The notes beneath the pieces were generated by a model. That model saw only the letters and a program-made list of their open reading frames with translations, did no database searches and was not told where the DNA came from. Shown here in pieces: positions 10,213 through 21,737 of a stretch of DNA of 64,000 bases (positions are counted from its first letter, which is position 1; each line of letters starts with the position of its first letter). The stretch spans positions 1,426,001-1,490,000 of the forward strand of contig JAWPGT010000003.1 in NCBI GenBank assembly GCA_034638255.1, read 5' to 3'. The DNA comes from Coprinus comatus (taxonomy: Eukaryota > Basidiomycota > Agaricomycetes > Agaricales > Agaricaceae). The position numbers and the translations under genes are program-made.

Positions 10213-13120
10213 GGAGCTTCCAGATGTTATGGAGGAACAGTCGGGCGACACCTTCGGTGGTGCAAGCCATGTGGGTCGGCAGGAAATGAACTCGTTTCGA
10301 TACCGAATCAATGACCATGAGCACCACGTCATAACCATTGGACTCTAGGAGTTCGATGACAAAGTCGATGCTGATAGTGTCCCAGCGGGCATCGGGGATG
10401 GGGAGTGGGTGAAGTTTGCTGACTGGTCAGTGTCGGTGGGGCTTTGTCCATAAGCACAAGTCACAAGTAGAGACATACTGACCGATGTAATGAGACATAG
10501 AAGGCCACCAGTAGTTCCGACTAACGAGTTCAAGAGTCTTCCAGCGTCCTGCGTGTCCGCCGACTTTGGAATCATGGTGTTGGGCCACAATGCGACATCT
10601 AAGGTCGGGGATGTTAGGAACATAGATTTTACCTTGATGAAGTAGCAACCCATTATCCTCCGACCACTCGGAACTCTTAACTGATTTTGACTTTGACAAC
10701 TTCAACTCTCGTGCTGCCTTCGCCACTGCCTCCTCTTGTTCACCATCCCGATTACCACGTCTGATCTCTCGCAACACATCCTGCTCTTCTCTGACCAAAA
10801 CAACACCTTCAAGGGCTCGAACAGCGAATAGCGATGGGGGGAGGAGGGTGAGGTTGTCATTATCGTCCTTGCCAGTTCCGTGGTCAGCCCGTCGGGAGAG
10901 TGCGTCAGGTTTGCCCATGGATCGGCCTGGTCGGTGATGAAGTGAGAAGTTGAACTGGGAGAGGTAGAGGGACCAGTGGGCTTGTCAGCAGTTGAGTTTC
11001 TTTGCAGTCATGAAGTACTTGAGGTTCTTGTAGTCAGTCCAGATTTCTACCTTGTGTTCACTGCCCTCCAGGAAGTGCCTCCACTCTTTGAGTGATCGGA
11101 TGATAGCCAACATCTCTTTGTCATGGATCTCATAATTGCGTTCAACTGGTGACAGCGATTTTGAGTAGAATGCGATGGGGTGCCACTTGTTGTCTTCCGA
11201 TGAAAGTTGCGACAAGACAGCTCCCGTTGCAAAGTCGGAGCTGTCGGCCTCCACTCGATAAGGTGCGGTGTCGTTGGGAGAAGACAAGATTGGTGCCGAT
11301 GTAATGGCTGTCTTCAGAGCATCGAAGGCTTCCTGCTGTTCAGTACCCCAGTTCCAAGGTGTACTGGATTTGGTCAAATCAAAGAGCGGCCGACCGATGT
11401 GTGAAAAATCCCGAATAAAACGTCGGTAGAAATTGGCAAACCCAAGGAAAGACTGAACTTCCATCTTGTTTTTTGGAATCGGCCAGTCACGAACTCCTGC
11501 TACCTTCACTGGATCCATCTCTACACAGTTCTCCGAAATGATCAGCCCCAAGTATTCTATCTTCTGCTTCTCAAACTCGCATTTTTCAGGTCAGAGGTAC
11601 AGCTTGTGTTCCTTGAGTACCTCCATCACATGTCGGATCGCCTTCCGATGTTCCTCCAGGGTTTTCGAAAAGATCAGGATGTCGTCGAGGTAGACAATGA
11701 CAATTCCTTCCATGATAAGGTCATGGAAGATGTTGTTCATCACTGTCTGGAAGGTCACCGGGCTGTTAGTCATGCCGAAAAACATCACCAGAGGTTCAAA
11801 GAGCCCCCAATTCGTTCGGAAAGCGGCCTTCCACTCATCACCAGGTTTGATACGGATGTTGTTGAAACCCCATCGGATGTCAAGTTTGGTGAAGTATTTT
11901 GCACCCCGCAGTTTCGAAACAATTTCGGAGATGAGTGGGATGGGGTACTTGTTTTTCACTGTGATGGCATTGAGGTTCCAATAGTCTTGTACCAACTGAA
12001 GCGAACCGTCCTTTTTAATGAAAAAAACAGGGGCTGCCATCGGCGACTTTGAGGGGTGAATCCTTCCCGAAGCAAGGTTCTCTTGTAGGAACTCATCAAG
12101 TGCAGCTTGTTCTTTTGGCGAAATCGGGTAGACCTTAGTGGTTTTGGCAGTTTCACCTGGGACGAGTTCAATAGCATGATCCCAAGGCTGATTTTCGGGG
12201 AGCTCTTGGAAGGCAGCCTCAGAGAAAACAGTTTCGAAGTCATGTAGGTAGTCAGGAATATGAGCCTTGAAACCAAGGTTGGCAGCTGCAGTATTCTTCT
12301 GATGTGCTTTGGCAAGTTGTTGCGATAGGGTACCAGTGGCTGAGATCTGTTCCGAAACTGAGAGAACTGATGAGCAAGGGATGGCGGCGAAAATATGATC
12401 TCCTTCCTCCAATTCTGACCAACTAACTCCTTCTTCTGATTCTTCATCCTCTTCTTCATTCACCTCTTCCACAAGCACTGGAAAAGGCCCTGAAGTGCAG
12501 ACCCTTAGCACCTTCTCCTGGAACTTCTTCTCCTCCTTGTATTCCTGTTGGCAACCTTCGCAAGTCCTCGGACACCTCGACATTTTGACTCCCTTTGTTA
12601 CCCAATTGACTTCGGGGTTGTGTGCGCGAAGCCAAGTGTAGCCAAGTATAAAGGACTCCTTTCCGAGGCCGGTGACAGCGAAGACTGCACGTTCGGAATG
12701 ATTCTTGTATCGGAGAACCATATTGACCACTTCGGCGATTTCTCCAGCTTCATTCAGGGTGCCGTCAACATTGAAGACAGGGATTGGGTGTGATAGATGG
12801 CGGGTGGTGAGCTTATGTTGATGAGTGAAGTCCCAATCAATGAAGATACCAGTGGCACCAGAGTCCACGAGTGCTTCCAATGAAAATCGGACTCCGGTGT
12901 CGGTGGTTTCAAGGTCGATCGGCAGTTTCAAAGTGTTGGCAGGGGCAGTGGATGAAATGACATACCAGGTCGGGAGGTAACGATGTTCCCAGTGAGGTCG
13001 GCAGGGTTTGGACACGGCTATAGGTTTGGGTGTAGGTGGGGAAATAGTAGTTTCGTTTATTTCTTCTACGGGTAGTACAGCAAACCTATTAAAACTAGAC
13101 AATCGGGGCGTGGCCTCCAC
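10213..13120 (-). pseudogene. G1 pol: protease, RT, RNase H, integrase N-part
   Basis: One minus-strand frame broken only by TGA at 11591-11593, 10985-10987 and 10427-10429. Protease: ALVDSGATGIF (about 12860). RT: VFFIKKDGS through to YLDDILIFSK (about 11680), followed by VEADSSDFATGAVLSQL of RNase H (about 11260). The integrase zinc domain spans about 10590-10450 (GGHAGRWKTLELV...CDLC). All three stops fall where gypsy pols carry Arg, consistent with CGA to TGA. It lies in the -1 frame relative to gag, which ends nine bases upstream, as in many gypsy elements that use programmed -1 frameshifting. Confidence 0.92.
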
Positions 13121-13128
13121 CGATTGAG

Positions 13129-14298
13129 TTACCGAAAATCCTGTGTATCTGTTTCCACCGACCCTTCCGACTGCCTTCTGACATTGGCAACATCTTTCTC
13201 TGCCAACAGGTTCATCAGCAACTCATCCTTCTCTTCCAGGGTCATGAGCCAGACATCAAAGTGTCGGGGGCACTCTGCCTTGATGTGTCCAGGCTGCTTA
13301 CATCGATAGCAGGTGGAAGGGGTCAGGTTATGAAGTTTGGACACGTCAATGTCCATTGGAGTCGGGTTCCCAGGCGTCGGCATTACATGGGCGAATGTCA
13401 GTAGGGGAATCAGGGGAGTTGGATGAGGCAGGGGTTTTGGGAAGGAGTGAAAAATGGGTCTGGGAGCTGGCGGTGGTACCAGGTGATGATTTGCCTTGAA
13501 TGCGACATTGGCAAGTCGGGAAGCTTCGAAGCGGGTGGCTGCGCGATACCAGCCGTCGGGATCGGGGTCGGAGGGTTGGCCCAGGGTCATAGTGGCAATG
13601 GAGTCAGCCAAGTTGGTGTGAAGACCTCGACGAAACTTGATGACAGTGACCTTCCGGTCGGTGTACCCAGATGCTGAAATGAGTGCTTTGAAGGTGTCCA
13701 GGTAATCCTCCAAAGTCCAATCTTTCTGGAAGTAAGTATCCCCTTCCAATGTGATAACCACTTCCGACTCAGCGTCAATCGGCAAGAAGCGAGCCTTGAA
13801 CTGGGTTTTGAAGTCCTCCTAGTCCTCAAAAGGCAAGTTTCCAACTTGTGATTCCAGCCTAAATATCTCTTCCGTCCATGCAGCAGCCCGACCGCTCCTC
13901 ATGTAAGACATGGCCCAGAGCATCTTTTCTTCGTCCGACTGGAATTCACCCGAAAGTCAGATGTACAGGTTGCAGGCATTGAGGAAGGCCTGGCCTGTCT
14001 TGCAGTCACCATCGTAATCAGGTGGTGTAGTGACTCGTCCTCAGAATGTCCGTGGATGTTCGGGGGGAGATGGAGGAGCTGGCGTTGCAGGGGCAGCAGG
14101 TGAAGGGGTGGTCTGAGAGGCCGAAATGAGTGTGGAGAGTTGGGTGGTGATGGTGGCAAGTACATTGGCAGTGGTGGCAGAAGTGGATTCGGTAGCTTCT
14201 ACTTGCTGCCGTAGAGCATCAAGCGATGCCCGAAGCTCGTGGAATATGCCTTCAACAATTTCATTCCAAGTCGGCTGGGGCAGTGCTGGATCGGTCAT
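13129..14298 (-). pseudogene. G1 gag with zinc knuckle, two internal stops
   Basis: It begins MTDPALPQPTWNEIVEG at 14298, a typical gypsy Gag start, with a coiled-coil-like segment (ELRASLDALRQQVEA). The capsid-like region continues after TGA 14041-14043 and a TAG near 13818, and the CCHC knuckle CYRCKQPGHIKAEC is at about 13310-13270. The natural end is TAA 13129-13131. The leader 14299-14405 separates it from the 5' LTR. Confidence 0.9.
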
Positions 14299-14405
14299 GG
14301 TTTAACGAGTGAGGGATAGAGGGGTGCGTCGGTGGGAAGTCGTCTGTTGTGGCAAACAGGGCTCTTCTGTCCAGCGATGCTAGCCTCTTGAAGAACTCTT
14401 TCTTC

Positions 14406-14771
14406 TGTAAGGGCAACTCACATCGGCGACAAGCGGCCCAACAACTAGTGAGGAATCCAAAGTTATATTTGATTGGAAACATATTTACAGAGCAGATACA
14501 ACATACCTAGCGAGGAATCCAAAGAGAAAGAGTTGGGGATTCACTCGCACAGGCTACACACAATATATACTACTATACAAACAGAGATGCCAGCTATTGT
14601 CCTCAGGGATGTCGTAACATGGACAATGGGAACAATGGAGGACGAGTCACATGAGGGGGCAAGTCGTGAAAGCGCGAAGTCGGGAGGTGTTCCAATGGAA
14701 GTCGGAACATCAGAGGATCGGTCAGTAGTCAGTGTGTCGGTGTAAGGGTCGGTGAGGAAGGTCCCCTTACA
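14406..14771 (-). repeat. 5' LTR of gypsy G1
   Basis: 366 bp with TGTAAGGGC and CCCCTTACA ends. The 5-bp flanks differ (TCTTC, TCCAT), as expected for one end of a full element and unlike the solo copy at 9443. Immediately outside (14772) begins gag of G2. Confidence 0.9.
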
Positions 14772-15451
14772 TCCATGGCATCATACATGTGATTGGCTGG
14801 TCGGAAACTTGTTTCGAGGGCAGTGACGAAAGCATTCCATGTGCCAAAGTTGTAGACACTATTGGTATCATCCCATTTTGATTGTAAGAACATTGCTTTC
14901 CAGGTGGCTGCCGGTCCAACCAATAAGGCAAGTGTGAAGATGATTTTTGTTTCATTATTATAGAATCTGTCTTGGTCTGCAAGGTAGAATAGGTCGAGGG
15001 ATTCTTTCCATCTTTCATATGTGGAATGACTGCCTGTGAAGTACTCGGGATTCGGGAGTTTGAGGGGACAGTGTGCTGGTGCATTTCCTGCCATTGCTGG
15101 ATTTGGGCCTGGTGGGGGTGGTGGTGGGGGCAGGAGTAGTGGTGGTATTGGGGCTGTTTGGTGATGGGTAGGGTTCGGAGGTGAGGTGTTGTCAGGCGTA
15201 TGTGTTGTTCTGCGATTAAGTGAAGGTAGGTTCGGGTCACTTCGTCTGGTGGATAGCCTTCTCGAAGTAGTCATTGAACCAGTGATAAGTTGGCTGAGCA
15301 TATCCAGTGGTAGTGCAAGGTCAGAAGGGTAGTACAAAGTAGTTGGTGGTTGTACTGATAAAGGACGGTTGAATAAGACTCTTCTCGGTGGTGGTGGCGG
15401 TGAGTTGGATGTTGGGGAGGTTGGGGAAAGTGTTTCTGGAATGTATTCCAA
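14772..15451 (-). pseudogene. G2 gypsy gag fragment
   Basis: The minus-strand frame has a Pro-rich N-terminal part, then a retrotransposon Gag domain (LPNPEYFTGS, YERWKESLDLFYLADQDRF, FGTWNAFVTALETSF). It stops abruptly where G1's LTR begins at 14771, so G1 disrupted it. No ATG is visible at the 5' side and the frame closes near 15541, so the N-terminus is damaged or lies in another frame. The rest of G2 must lie left of the window. Confidence 0.8.
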
Positions 15452-15963
15452 GGAAGTGGTAGCTTGTATTGGGGCAGGGATGTGTGTTTTGAATGGGTCG
15501 TCCCTTCGGGTAGGTAGTTGGGGAGGTTTCTGATATGGCTTAGGGACTTTAGGGGTTCTAGAGGAAGCGGGCTCTCTGCTAGGTGTTCTTCTGAGAGAAA
15601 TCTTGCCGGGGATCTACTTGAGGTGGTAGACCAGGAACTGCTGGATTCGAGGGTTACAAGGGAGGGATTCCTGGTGGAATGTATCGTGTCAAATCGCCAA
15701 GAGGCTACACGAGTGGGTTCAGGGTAACTTGTGTCAAATTGCCAATGGGCTATACAAGTGGATTCTTCGGGTAAGTCAAGAGACAGCAACAGGGCTTGAA
15801 TACTTGACGAGGGTGTCTTCAGATAGTGATAGAGCATAACGTCAGAGCAGGTGAACTAGAGGACAGTGATAGAGCATGACGACTAGGATGGGGACTGGTG
15901 TAATAGCAATAAAGTGTAGAATCCAGAGGAAGGTGAACAGGGGTAGGGAAAGCTTCAAGTTAT
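15452..15963 (-). other. G2 leader region
   Basis: Sequence between the 5' LTR (15964-16429) and the readable gag. It holds overlapping Ser/Pro-rich open stretches in several frames but nothing I can assign. It is probably the 5' untranslated leader plus a decayed gag N-terminus. Confidence 0.5.
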
Positions 15964-16429
15964 TGTTATGATCCTAGATCTCTTAGGCACTAAGCTGCTT
16001 GAGACAGGCGTTCAATCTCTACAAGTTAAACTACTGTTCTGGTATTCAGGCAGAAGGTCGTAGAACAAGTAGATTAGAAATTAACCAACTTGAAGCTTGA
16101 GACTTCAAGGGCTAATACAAGCGACTATTTATACTGTCTACGAATAAGTCCAATAATATGTGAAACAAAGATGAAATGTATAACTATCCCTTCTCCTACC
16201 GAAACTTGTAGCAAAGGTGAAACTCATAATAAGTAAATATGAAACTAGTAAGAGCGAAAGGGATGAGACAAGATAGAAAGAAAATAACTATACTAAATAT
16301 ATAATTGCACTAATTATAGCTTGGCTGAGTAACTAGTGTGAGTTAATAATGGTTCAATTGGAAATAGAGTCGATTGGTATTTCTGGCATTTCCTTAAAAT
16401 AATCTGGTGATGTACTGACATTCATAACA
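15964..16429 (-). repeat. LTR of family A, likely 5' LTR of G2
   Basis: 466 bp with near-palindromic ends TGTTATGATCC...CATAACA. It is homologous to the solo LTR at 36230-36701. On the minus strand it carries a TATAAATA-type box (forward TATTTATA near 16130), agreeing with minus-strand gag to its left. Flanking bases GTTAT and ACTTG do not match, as expected for one end of a larger element. Confidence 0.8.
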
Positions 16430-16738
16430 ACTTGTCTCATTCTTTCCTCTTATGTGTTTCATCGCTAGTTCTAATGAGTTTCACCTTTATTACAAGTATC
16501 AGTAGAAGTAGTACTTACTTGTATGTTTCATTCCTTGTTTTGTCTATTCTTGGACTCCCTGTAGGCAGTATAAATAGTTGCTTGTATTAGCCCTTGAAGT
16601 CCCAAGCTTCAAGTTGGTTAATTTCTAATCTATTTGTATTATGACCTTCTGCCTGAACACCAGGACAGTAGTTCTACTTATAGAGATTGAACACCTATCT
16701 CAAGCTGCTACTGTGTACTAGAGACTAGGATCATAACA
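16430..16738 (+). repeat. Truncated family-A LTR in opposite orientation
   Basis: Immediately after the previous LTR, the reverse complement of the same family appears, ending ...GACTAGGATCATAACA. It is truncated on its left, so two family-A LTRs lie as an imperfect inverted pair with no spacer. Confidence 0.75.
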
Positions 16739-16880
16739 ATAAGTAAAACATGTAGAAAGTACTAGTCCAAAGGCTATACAAAACATCAGTCCAAGGCTGT
16801 ATGAAACAAGTAAGAGAAAGTATACTATCATCCATCATTAGTTCTAATGATAGAGCATGATAAATATAGAAACTGTAACA
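16739..16880. repeat. Fragment of family-B LTR (the G3 type)
   Basis: Matches the last part of the 525-bp G3 LTR (AGAAAGTACTAGTCC..., CATCATTAGTTCTAATGAT, ending CTGTAACA at 16880) with many differences. Its left part is missing, replaced by the inverted family-A LTR. Its right end adjoins Tc1 transposase sequence. Confidence 0.75.
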
Positions 16881-17247
16881 CTCTATGGGAAAGGGTACAA
16901 AAAGAATGGAATGACATAAAGCCAGAAGTATGTATGTCAGAATTTGATAGAGAGTATGCCTAGAAGGGTTCAGTCAGTTTTAGAGGCTAAGGGAGCCTAT
17001 ACCAAGTATTAGAATACCCATTTTGTATATAATTGAGAGGGACAAAACTATTCCAATGAGTATAAAATAATAATTAATTCATATCTCCCATGCATTTCTA
17101 GTTTACATAATGAGACTTTGGAAACCAATAGACAACAGATTAGGCTATCTGCAATTAAATTCACAAGTGAGTAGACTATGTGGTTCCTGAGATGTAAAGC
17201 AATCTTGTTAGTACTTCAAAACATTGGAACAGTTTTGTCCCTCACTG
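16881..17247 (+). mobile_element. Tc1/mariner remnant: transposase C-terminus and inverted repeats
   Basis: Plus-strand residues LWERVQKEWNDIKPEVC, then after a 4-base duplication (ATGT) QNLIESMPRRVQSVLEAKG and a stop at about 17015: the C-terminal end of Tc1-like transposases. Downstream, GGGACAAAACTATTCCAATG (17039-17058) and CATTGGAACAGTTTTGTCCC (17222-17241) form inverted repeats, the right one ending CACTG next to TA, as in Tc1/mariner ends. The N-terminal transposase region is missing, cut off by the LTR fragment at 16880. Inactive. Confidence 0.8.
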
Positions 17248-17261
17248 TATATATACATGGG

Positions 17262-17531
17262 CAAGCCCCCCTAATAATTCAGAATTACCATTACAACTAT
17301 TAATATCCTGAGCTAGGACATCACAACACACATTTCCAGGAGCAAAATACAAGGCATAACCCTTCAAAGTTGTTGGTGTAAGTTCAAACATCCAAACCTT
17401 GCCATCTGACAACTTGTTGAGTAGGTCAAGTTCTGAACTTCATTCTGACTCTTTCTCCAAGCAAAGGCAATACTCGTATGCAGTATGTGCAGCAGCCTCA
17501 GGTGTGAATGGGTTTGTAGGTAGAGCCTTAG
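17262..17531 (-). other. Degenerate coding relic, unidentified
   Basis: On the minus strand about 90 codons stay open apart from one stop, with protein-like composition (for example SSELDLLNKLSDGKVWMFEL followed by TPTTLKGYALYFAPGN). I do not recognise it. It adjoins the Tc1 remnant's right end. It could be the end of a broken host gene or of another transposon. The remaining sequence to 17848 shows nothing else. Confidence 0.3.
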
Positions 17532-17848
17532 ATTTTTATTTCATTAGGTTTGTAACTTCAAGGAGAGTTGAGTTATAACAAAAATGTTAATGTTAATTAG
17601 TCAATTATTAGGATGATCTCAACTTTTTTGGAAGAAAAGTGATCGATTGACCCACATTATGAAAAGTTTGTTGTAAATCATCCGAACATGGGACATATTG
17701 GGAATACTGCTCTACATTCACCTTTCGAGTTCACAGTCCCAGAAAAAATAATGTAATATAGCTTTGAGATACACAAAATTAGAGGAAGGAAGAGAAACAA
17801 GACGCATATACCAAGTTGAACCCAGGAGAAAAGAAAAAGAAAAGTAAA

Positions 17849-20800
17849 TCAACACTCATCAGCACATCTACATTCGCAATCAGCTACCGGACAAACTCCT
17901 TTCGTACGTTCCCCATCTCCAAAGAACCATTCCATCAAATGAGAAGCATGCCCACCATGTCTACACGTTTGACAAATCACAATAGCATCATCAATTGTGT
18001 CTATAGGCACATTTCGTTTTTTTGTTAGTAAGATAATGGTTGTAGTATAAAGAAGAACGTTACCTTTGAAAGAAGGTTCATATGCAAGATCGATTTCACG
18101 AGCAGCGTCAGGTACAATACTTAAAGTCAACAAACAAACCGAACATCTCGGCAACGCTCTCGCACAATTCGAACAAGTCGTAGGCTAGTACACAAAGGAG
18201 AGAAAGAGAAAAAAAAAATCAACTACAACAATAGAAAGGAAGGAAAAGAAATCGAACTCACCTTCCACTTGGCCTGTTCCGTCAACCCAAGTTCCACTTC
18301 CGGTGCAACCGGTTTATTACAATAATTACACCTAATCATAACCTGCTTCGGCACCAACTCTACCTCATCCGGAATTTCTCCATTTTGAACAGCCTCCGTT
18401 AAAATCGTCCCTCTCTCAATATCAAATGTAACTCTCTGATGATACAACTTAAACCCATCCAACATATCTCTATAAATATCCAACCACCTAACAGCTCTCG
18501 AATCTTGAACTTTATGTGGACAAACATAACATCCAAGTAAAGCTGCTGTTTGAACATCCCCAGTATTGTTTACATATGCTTGTAATATGTCCATTCCGAA
18601 TTTCGTTAATCCCGTTACTATAATTCCATCAATATTTCCTTTTAGTATTGAATTTTCGATAATGCGACGAAGATAGCCGCTTAGTGGTTTATCCTCTAAG
18701 AATTGAAGAGCTATAGCCAAACGTTCTCGAAGAGGTATTGTTTCTTCTTTTAATACGTCTGCCCAATCGCCAACTGCGAGGTAGGTAATTATAGCACAAA
18801 GATATGGATCTTTCATATCCTTTAGTAGTCGTTCGCAGTGTTCACGTAGGTCATGATTTCGTAGAGGTATTGAGCTTGTATTGGTTCCATGAGGTATTAA
18901 AGCAGCAATAGTCCCGGATATCATTTTGTGCGACATATCTATAGCACCAATCAATTCAAATTCAACAAAACTTCAGTGGATCGAAAAAAGAAAAAGAAAT
19001 GGAATACACGCACCATTACTTTTCAAAAGAACATCCAAAGCCTTCGTATATTGTCTCGTAAAAATAAGCCAAGCAGCCGCCCTAGTAAACTGTCCCTCCT
19101 TCTCCCATCTCAGTATCGCATCACTCATCTCATCCTCTTTCAAACTCCAACCACAAAGTTTCATAGCAACCTGTCTCTGAACAAGTTTACTAGTATTCAC
19201 AGCCGGCTTCCAAGTCGATTTCTCTCCAGTTTTTCTGCTCTCAATCAAACTCAATGCATTTTGGAAACCTTGGGAGTCATCCGTAGGAGAGTAATTCCTT
19301 TTCATAGTTTTTCCTCCCCCTCTTACTAATCCTCCGAGACCACTACCACTACCACCGCTACCCCCACTACCGAAATTGAAAAATGGACGTTCAGTTGGCG
19401 TTTCATCAATTTGAGAATGTAGAGGTGGAATTCCTTCCCAGATTCCTAATATGCCTTGGTTTGCAAAATCGTAACCATGGACACGAGAAACAGGAGTAGC
19501 AAACAGCTGTTGAGCGTCTAAATGATTATTGTCAGTATTTATTGACGCATATATTCAATGTTTTTTTGGGGAAGGAAGACTTACGATGAACTAACGCCCA
19601 TAGATCCGATAGCGCTTGACATCGAGGATCGCTAGGATCATGTTCTTCATGGGTTATCCACATATTATGATGAGGCTACACATTAATTAGATTTTGATAA
19701 TGGGAGGGGGAAAAGTGGAAAACACCGCTTACCCGACTTATACAGTATCCAAGCAACGCTCTTCTCCTCATAACCATCGATATATCATCCTCAACCGTAC
19801 TTACAAACTCCTTATTCCTTCCATCCCTCAACTTTAGCCTTCTTTTCATTCTTCCCGACTCTTCAAAACTTTCTCCCAAAATTCCATGTTCCCCACTTAC
19901 CGGAGCGCGTGGATCCTTCGACAAAGATCTCGGTCTAACAGAGCTCAATGACCTATTTCTCGTATCCGCGTCTTCACTCCTATGATACTTTCTCAAAGCC
20001 GAAGGACTATAAGTCCGACCTTTTTGTGGTCTGGTAGCAGCAAGCCCTGTAGGAGCCACGAATGAACTAGTCAAAGCTGGGAAACCTTCCGCATCACCAC
20101 GACCAAATAATGCAGGAGGTCCAGGGGGAATTCCAGATCGACCACGAATAGATGAGTTATCTCTTGTTTTGGTGGATCGTGAACGCGATACTCCACGTTC
20201 ATTACCCATTCCAACCTTTTGTTGACCTCCCAGGGTACCTGGAACTTCTGATGAAAGATCATCATTTAGAGTTCCAGATATCGTCTTTAAAGTGACACCA
20301 GAACCAAATGTTAAATCTCCACGAGCACTCCAAGCTGAATGTTTAGGAGCATCATAGATAGCATACATTTCGAGATCGCCATCTTTGTTGACCACTATCA
20401 CTTTGCTGGAAAGTGGGTGAGAGGAATCTGGTTCGGGAACAAGTGCAAACGACGCCAATGGTTTGCTGAATGATTTAGCTAATGAGAGATTAGAGTAATC
20501 AGCTGGTGTTTGGAAAATAACATACTTCGTTTGGTGTTAGCAAGAATTATGGACGACGTTGAATTTGAATTCTCGATGGATAGGGTCCTCTGTCTTGCTT
20601 CTCCCTGTTGAGCACTGGAAGGCCAAGGCAAATTTGCTGCCCAAGATCGTTTTGATGTCCTGCCATATTCTTTTGCTGATTTCGAACCATCAACACCCAG
20701 ATTGGAGGATTCTTGTAATGCTCCTGGGCCATCAATGATATCCCAAAATCGGACGTAAGAAGCGTCTCGCTCCAAAGTTGCTAAACAACCTCGTCGGGTG

Positions 20801-21737
20801 CTTGAAAATTCGACAGTGTTGAATAGTGAACCAGGACGCAATCTAGCTCCGTCTGCTGTTGCATCTCTTTCAGAGAATATAAGAGGAGATACGAGTTTCC
20901 GAGCGTCCCAAATTGAGACAATGTTATCTCCAATAGTTGCAATACGATGCTGATCAAATGGATCTGTTGCTATCGCTTGTACTTTTCCGGGAACATTCTG
21001 AACATTTGGAACGGGATTTCGAAGATCAAATAGTCGAAGCCATCGATAAGAGATACCAGCTAATAACAAGTTGGTGGATTTAGGAATGAAAGACAGACAA
21101 GATACGATTTCTTGGGGAGCATATTGTTGTAATATACGAGTGTCGCTGCGAGAGTGAGAAGTCGATTCGACTTTAGGTAATGTTGGTTGTCGTCGGGAGA
21201 GGGAAGTGATAGATGATGAAAGATCTTGTGAAGCGCCTGGTTCAAGAGCGAGGACCGGTATGGCAGAGGTTATATCCCAAATTAAAAGACTGCAATCACC
21301 TCGAACTTTATCAAGTCCAGTGGCAAGATAGTTTGGGTCGGCATTACAGAATGTGACTACGTTGCATGCACGAGAGTTTCTGACTGTAAGAGATATGGCA
21401 GGGCCATTTGAAAGTTTGTCGCCTCTAGTATGTTTTGCAGCTTCAAGTCTCAGGAGGTCTACTCTTCCGGTATTGACTCCTACAGCCACCAGATCATCCA
21501 GAATAGGATCTGGTGACCATGCAAAGCACTACGAACATATACGTGAAGGGTGAAAAGGACGTTGAGTAGCTAGGGAATACTGACCTTCATGTACTGGAGA
21601 TCTTGTTGCGATGTGACAACGCGGATCTCCGGATAGTCTGGTGCCCACTCATACAGCGTAATATGAGAACCTCCTCCAACGACAAAACGATTTTCCTGCC
21701 TGGGATGCCATAGCAAACGTTTGTCTGGTTGAACCAT
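17849..21737 (-). CDS. SEA4: MIOS/SEA4 orthologue, GATOR2/SEACAT subunit
   Basis: Eight exons (21737-21585, 21528-20526, 20478-19733, 19675-19585, 19517-19014, 18938-18262, 18184-18064, 18000-17849) with GT-AG introns of 48-83 bp join in frame to 1148 residues. The N-terminal WD40 region opens MVQPDKRLLWHPRQENRF and includes SPDPILDDLVAVGVNTGR. A long disordered Ser/Arg/Pro-rich stretch follows (about residues 420-620), then the alpha-solenoid. The end is the zinc-binding module CSNCARALPRCSVC and CQTCRHGGHASHL with CPVADCECRC, the MIOS signature. Known role: with Seh1, WDR24/59 and Sec13 homologues it forms GATOR2 (SEACAT) on the vacuole and relieves inhibition of TORC1. All exons are open and no transposon lies inside. 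An in-frame TAG lies just upstream at about 21751, so ATG 21737 is the best start. Confidence 0.93.

Larger units (their letters stand above)
2808..14771 (-). mobile_element. Ty3/Gypsy retrotransposon G1, broken by four insertions
   Basis: A minus-strand gypsy element: 5' LTR 14406-14771, gag about 14298-13129, one long pol frame from 13120 leftwards, and integrase continuing in pieces across the insertions (10213-10429, 9808-9900, 9205-9442, 2808-2892). Removing each insertion plus one copy of its 5-bp duplication rejoins the integrase frame for the LTR at 9901 and gives a continuous integrase order for the others. The 3' end and 3' LTR lie beyond C1, outside the window. Its 5' LTR abuts a gag fragment of another gypsy (G2), so G1 itself inserted in G2. 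Many in-frame TGA codons show it is dead. Confidence 0.88.

Noticed and set aside
13423..13677. Plus-strand ORF opposite G1 gag
   Set aside because: Antisense shadow of the zinc-knuckle Gag frame.
14406..14771. Reading the right G1 LTR as a second solo LTR
   Set aside because: Flanking pentamers differ, and gag with its leader follows in the correct orientation, so it is the 5' LTR.
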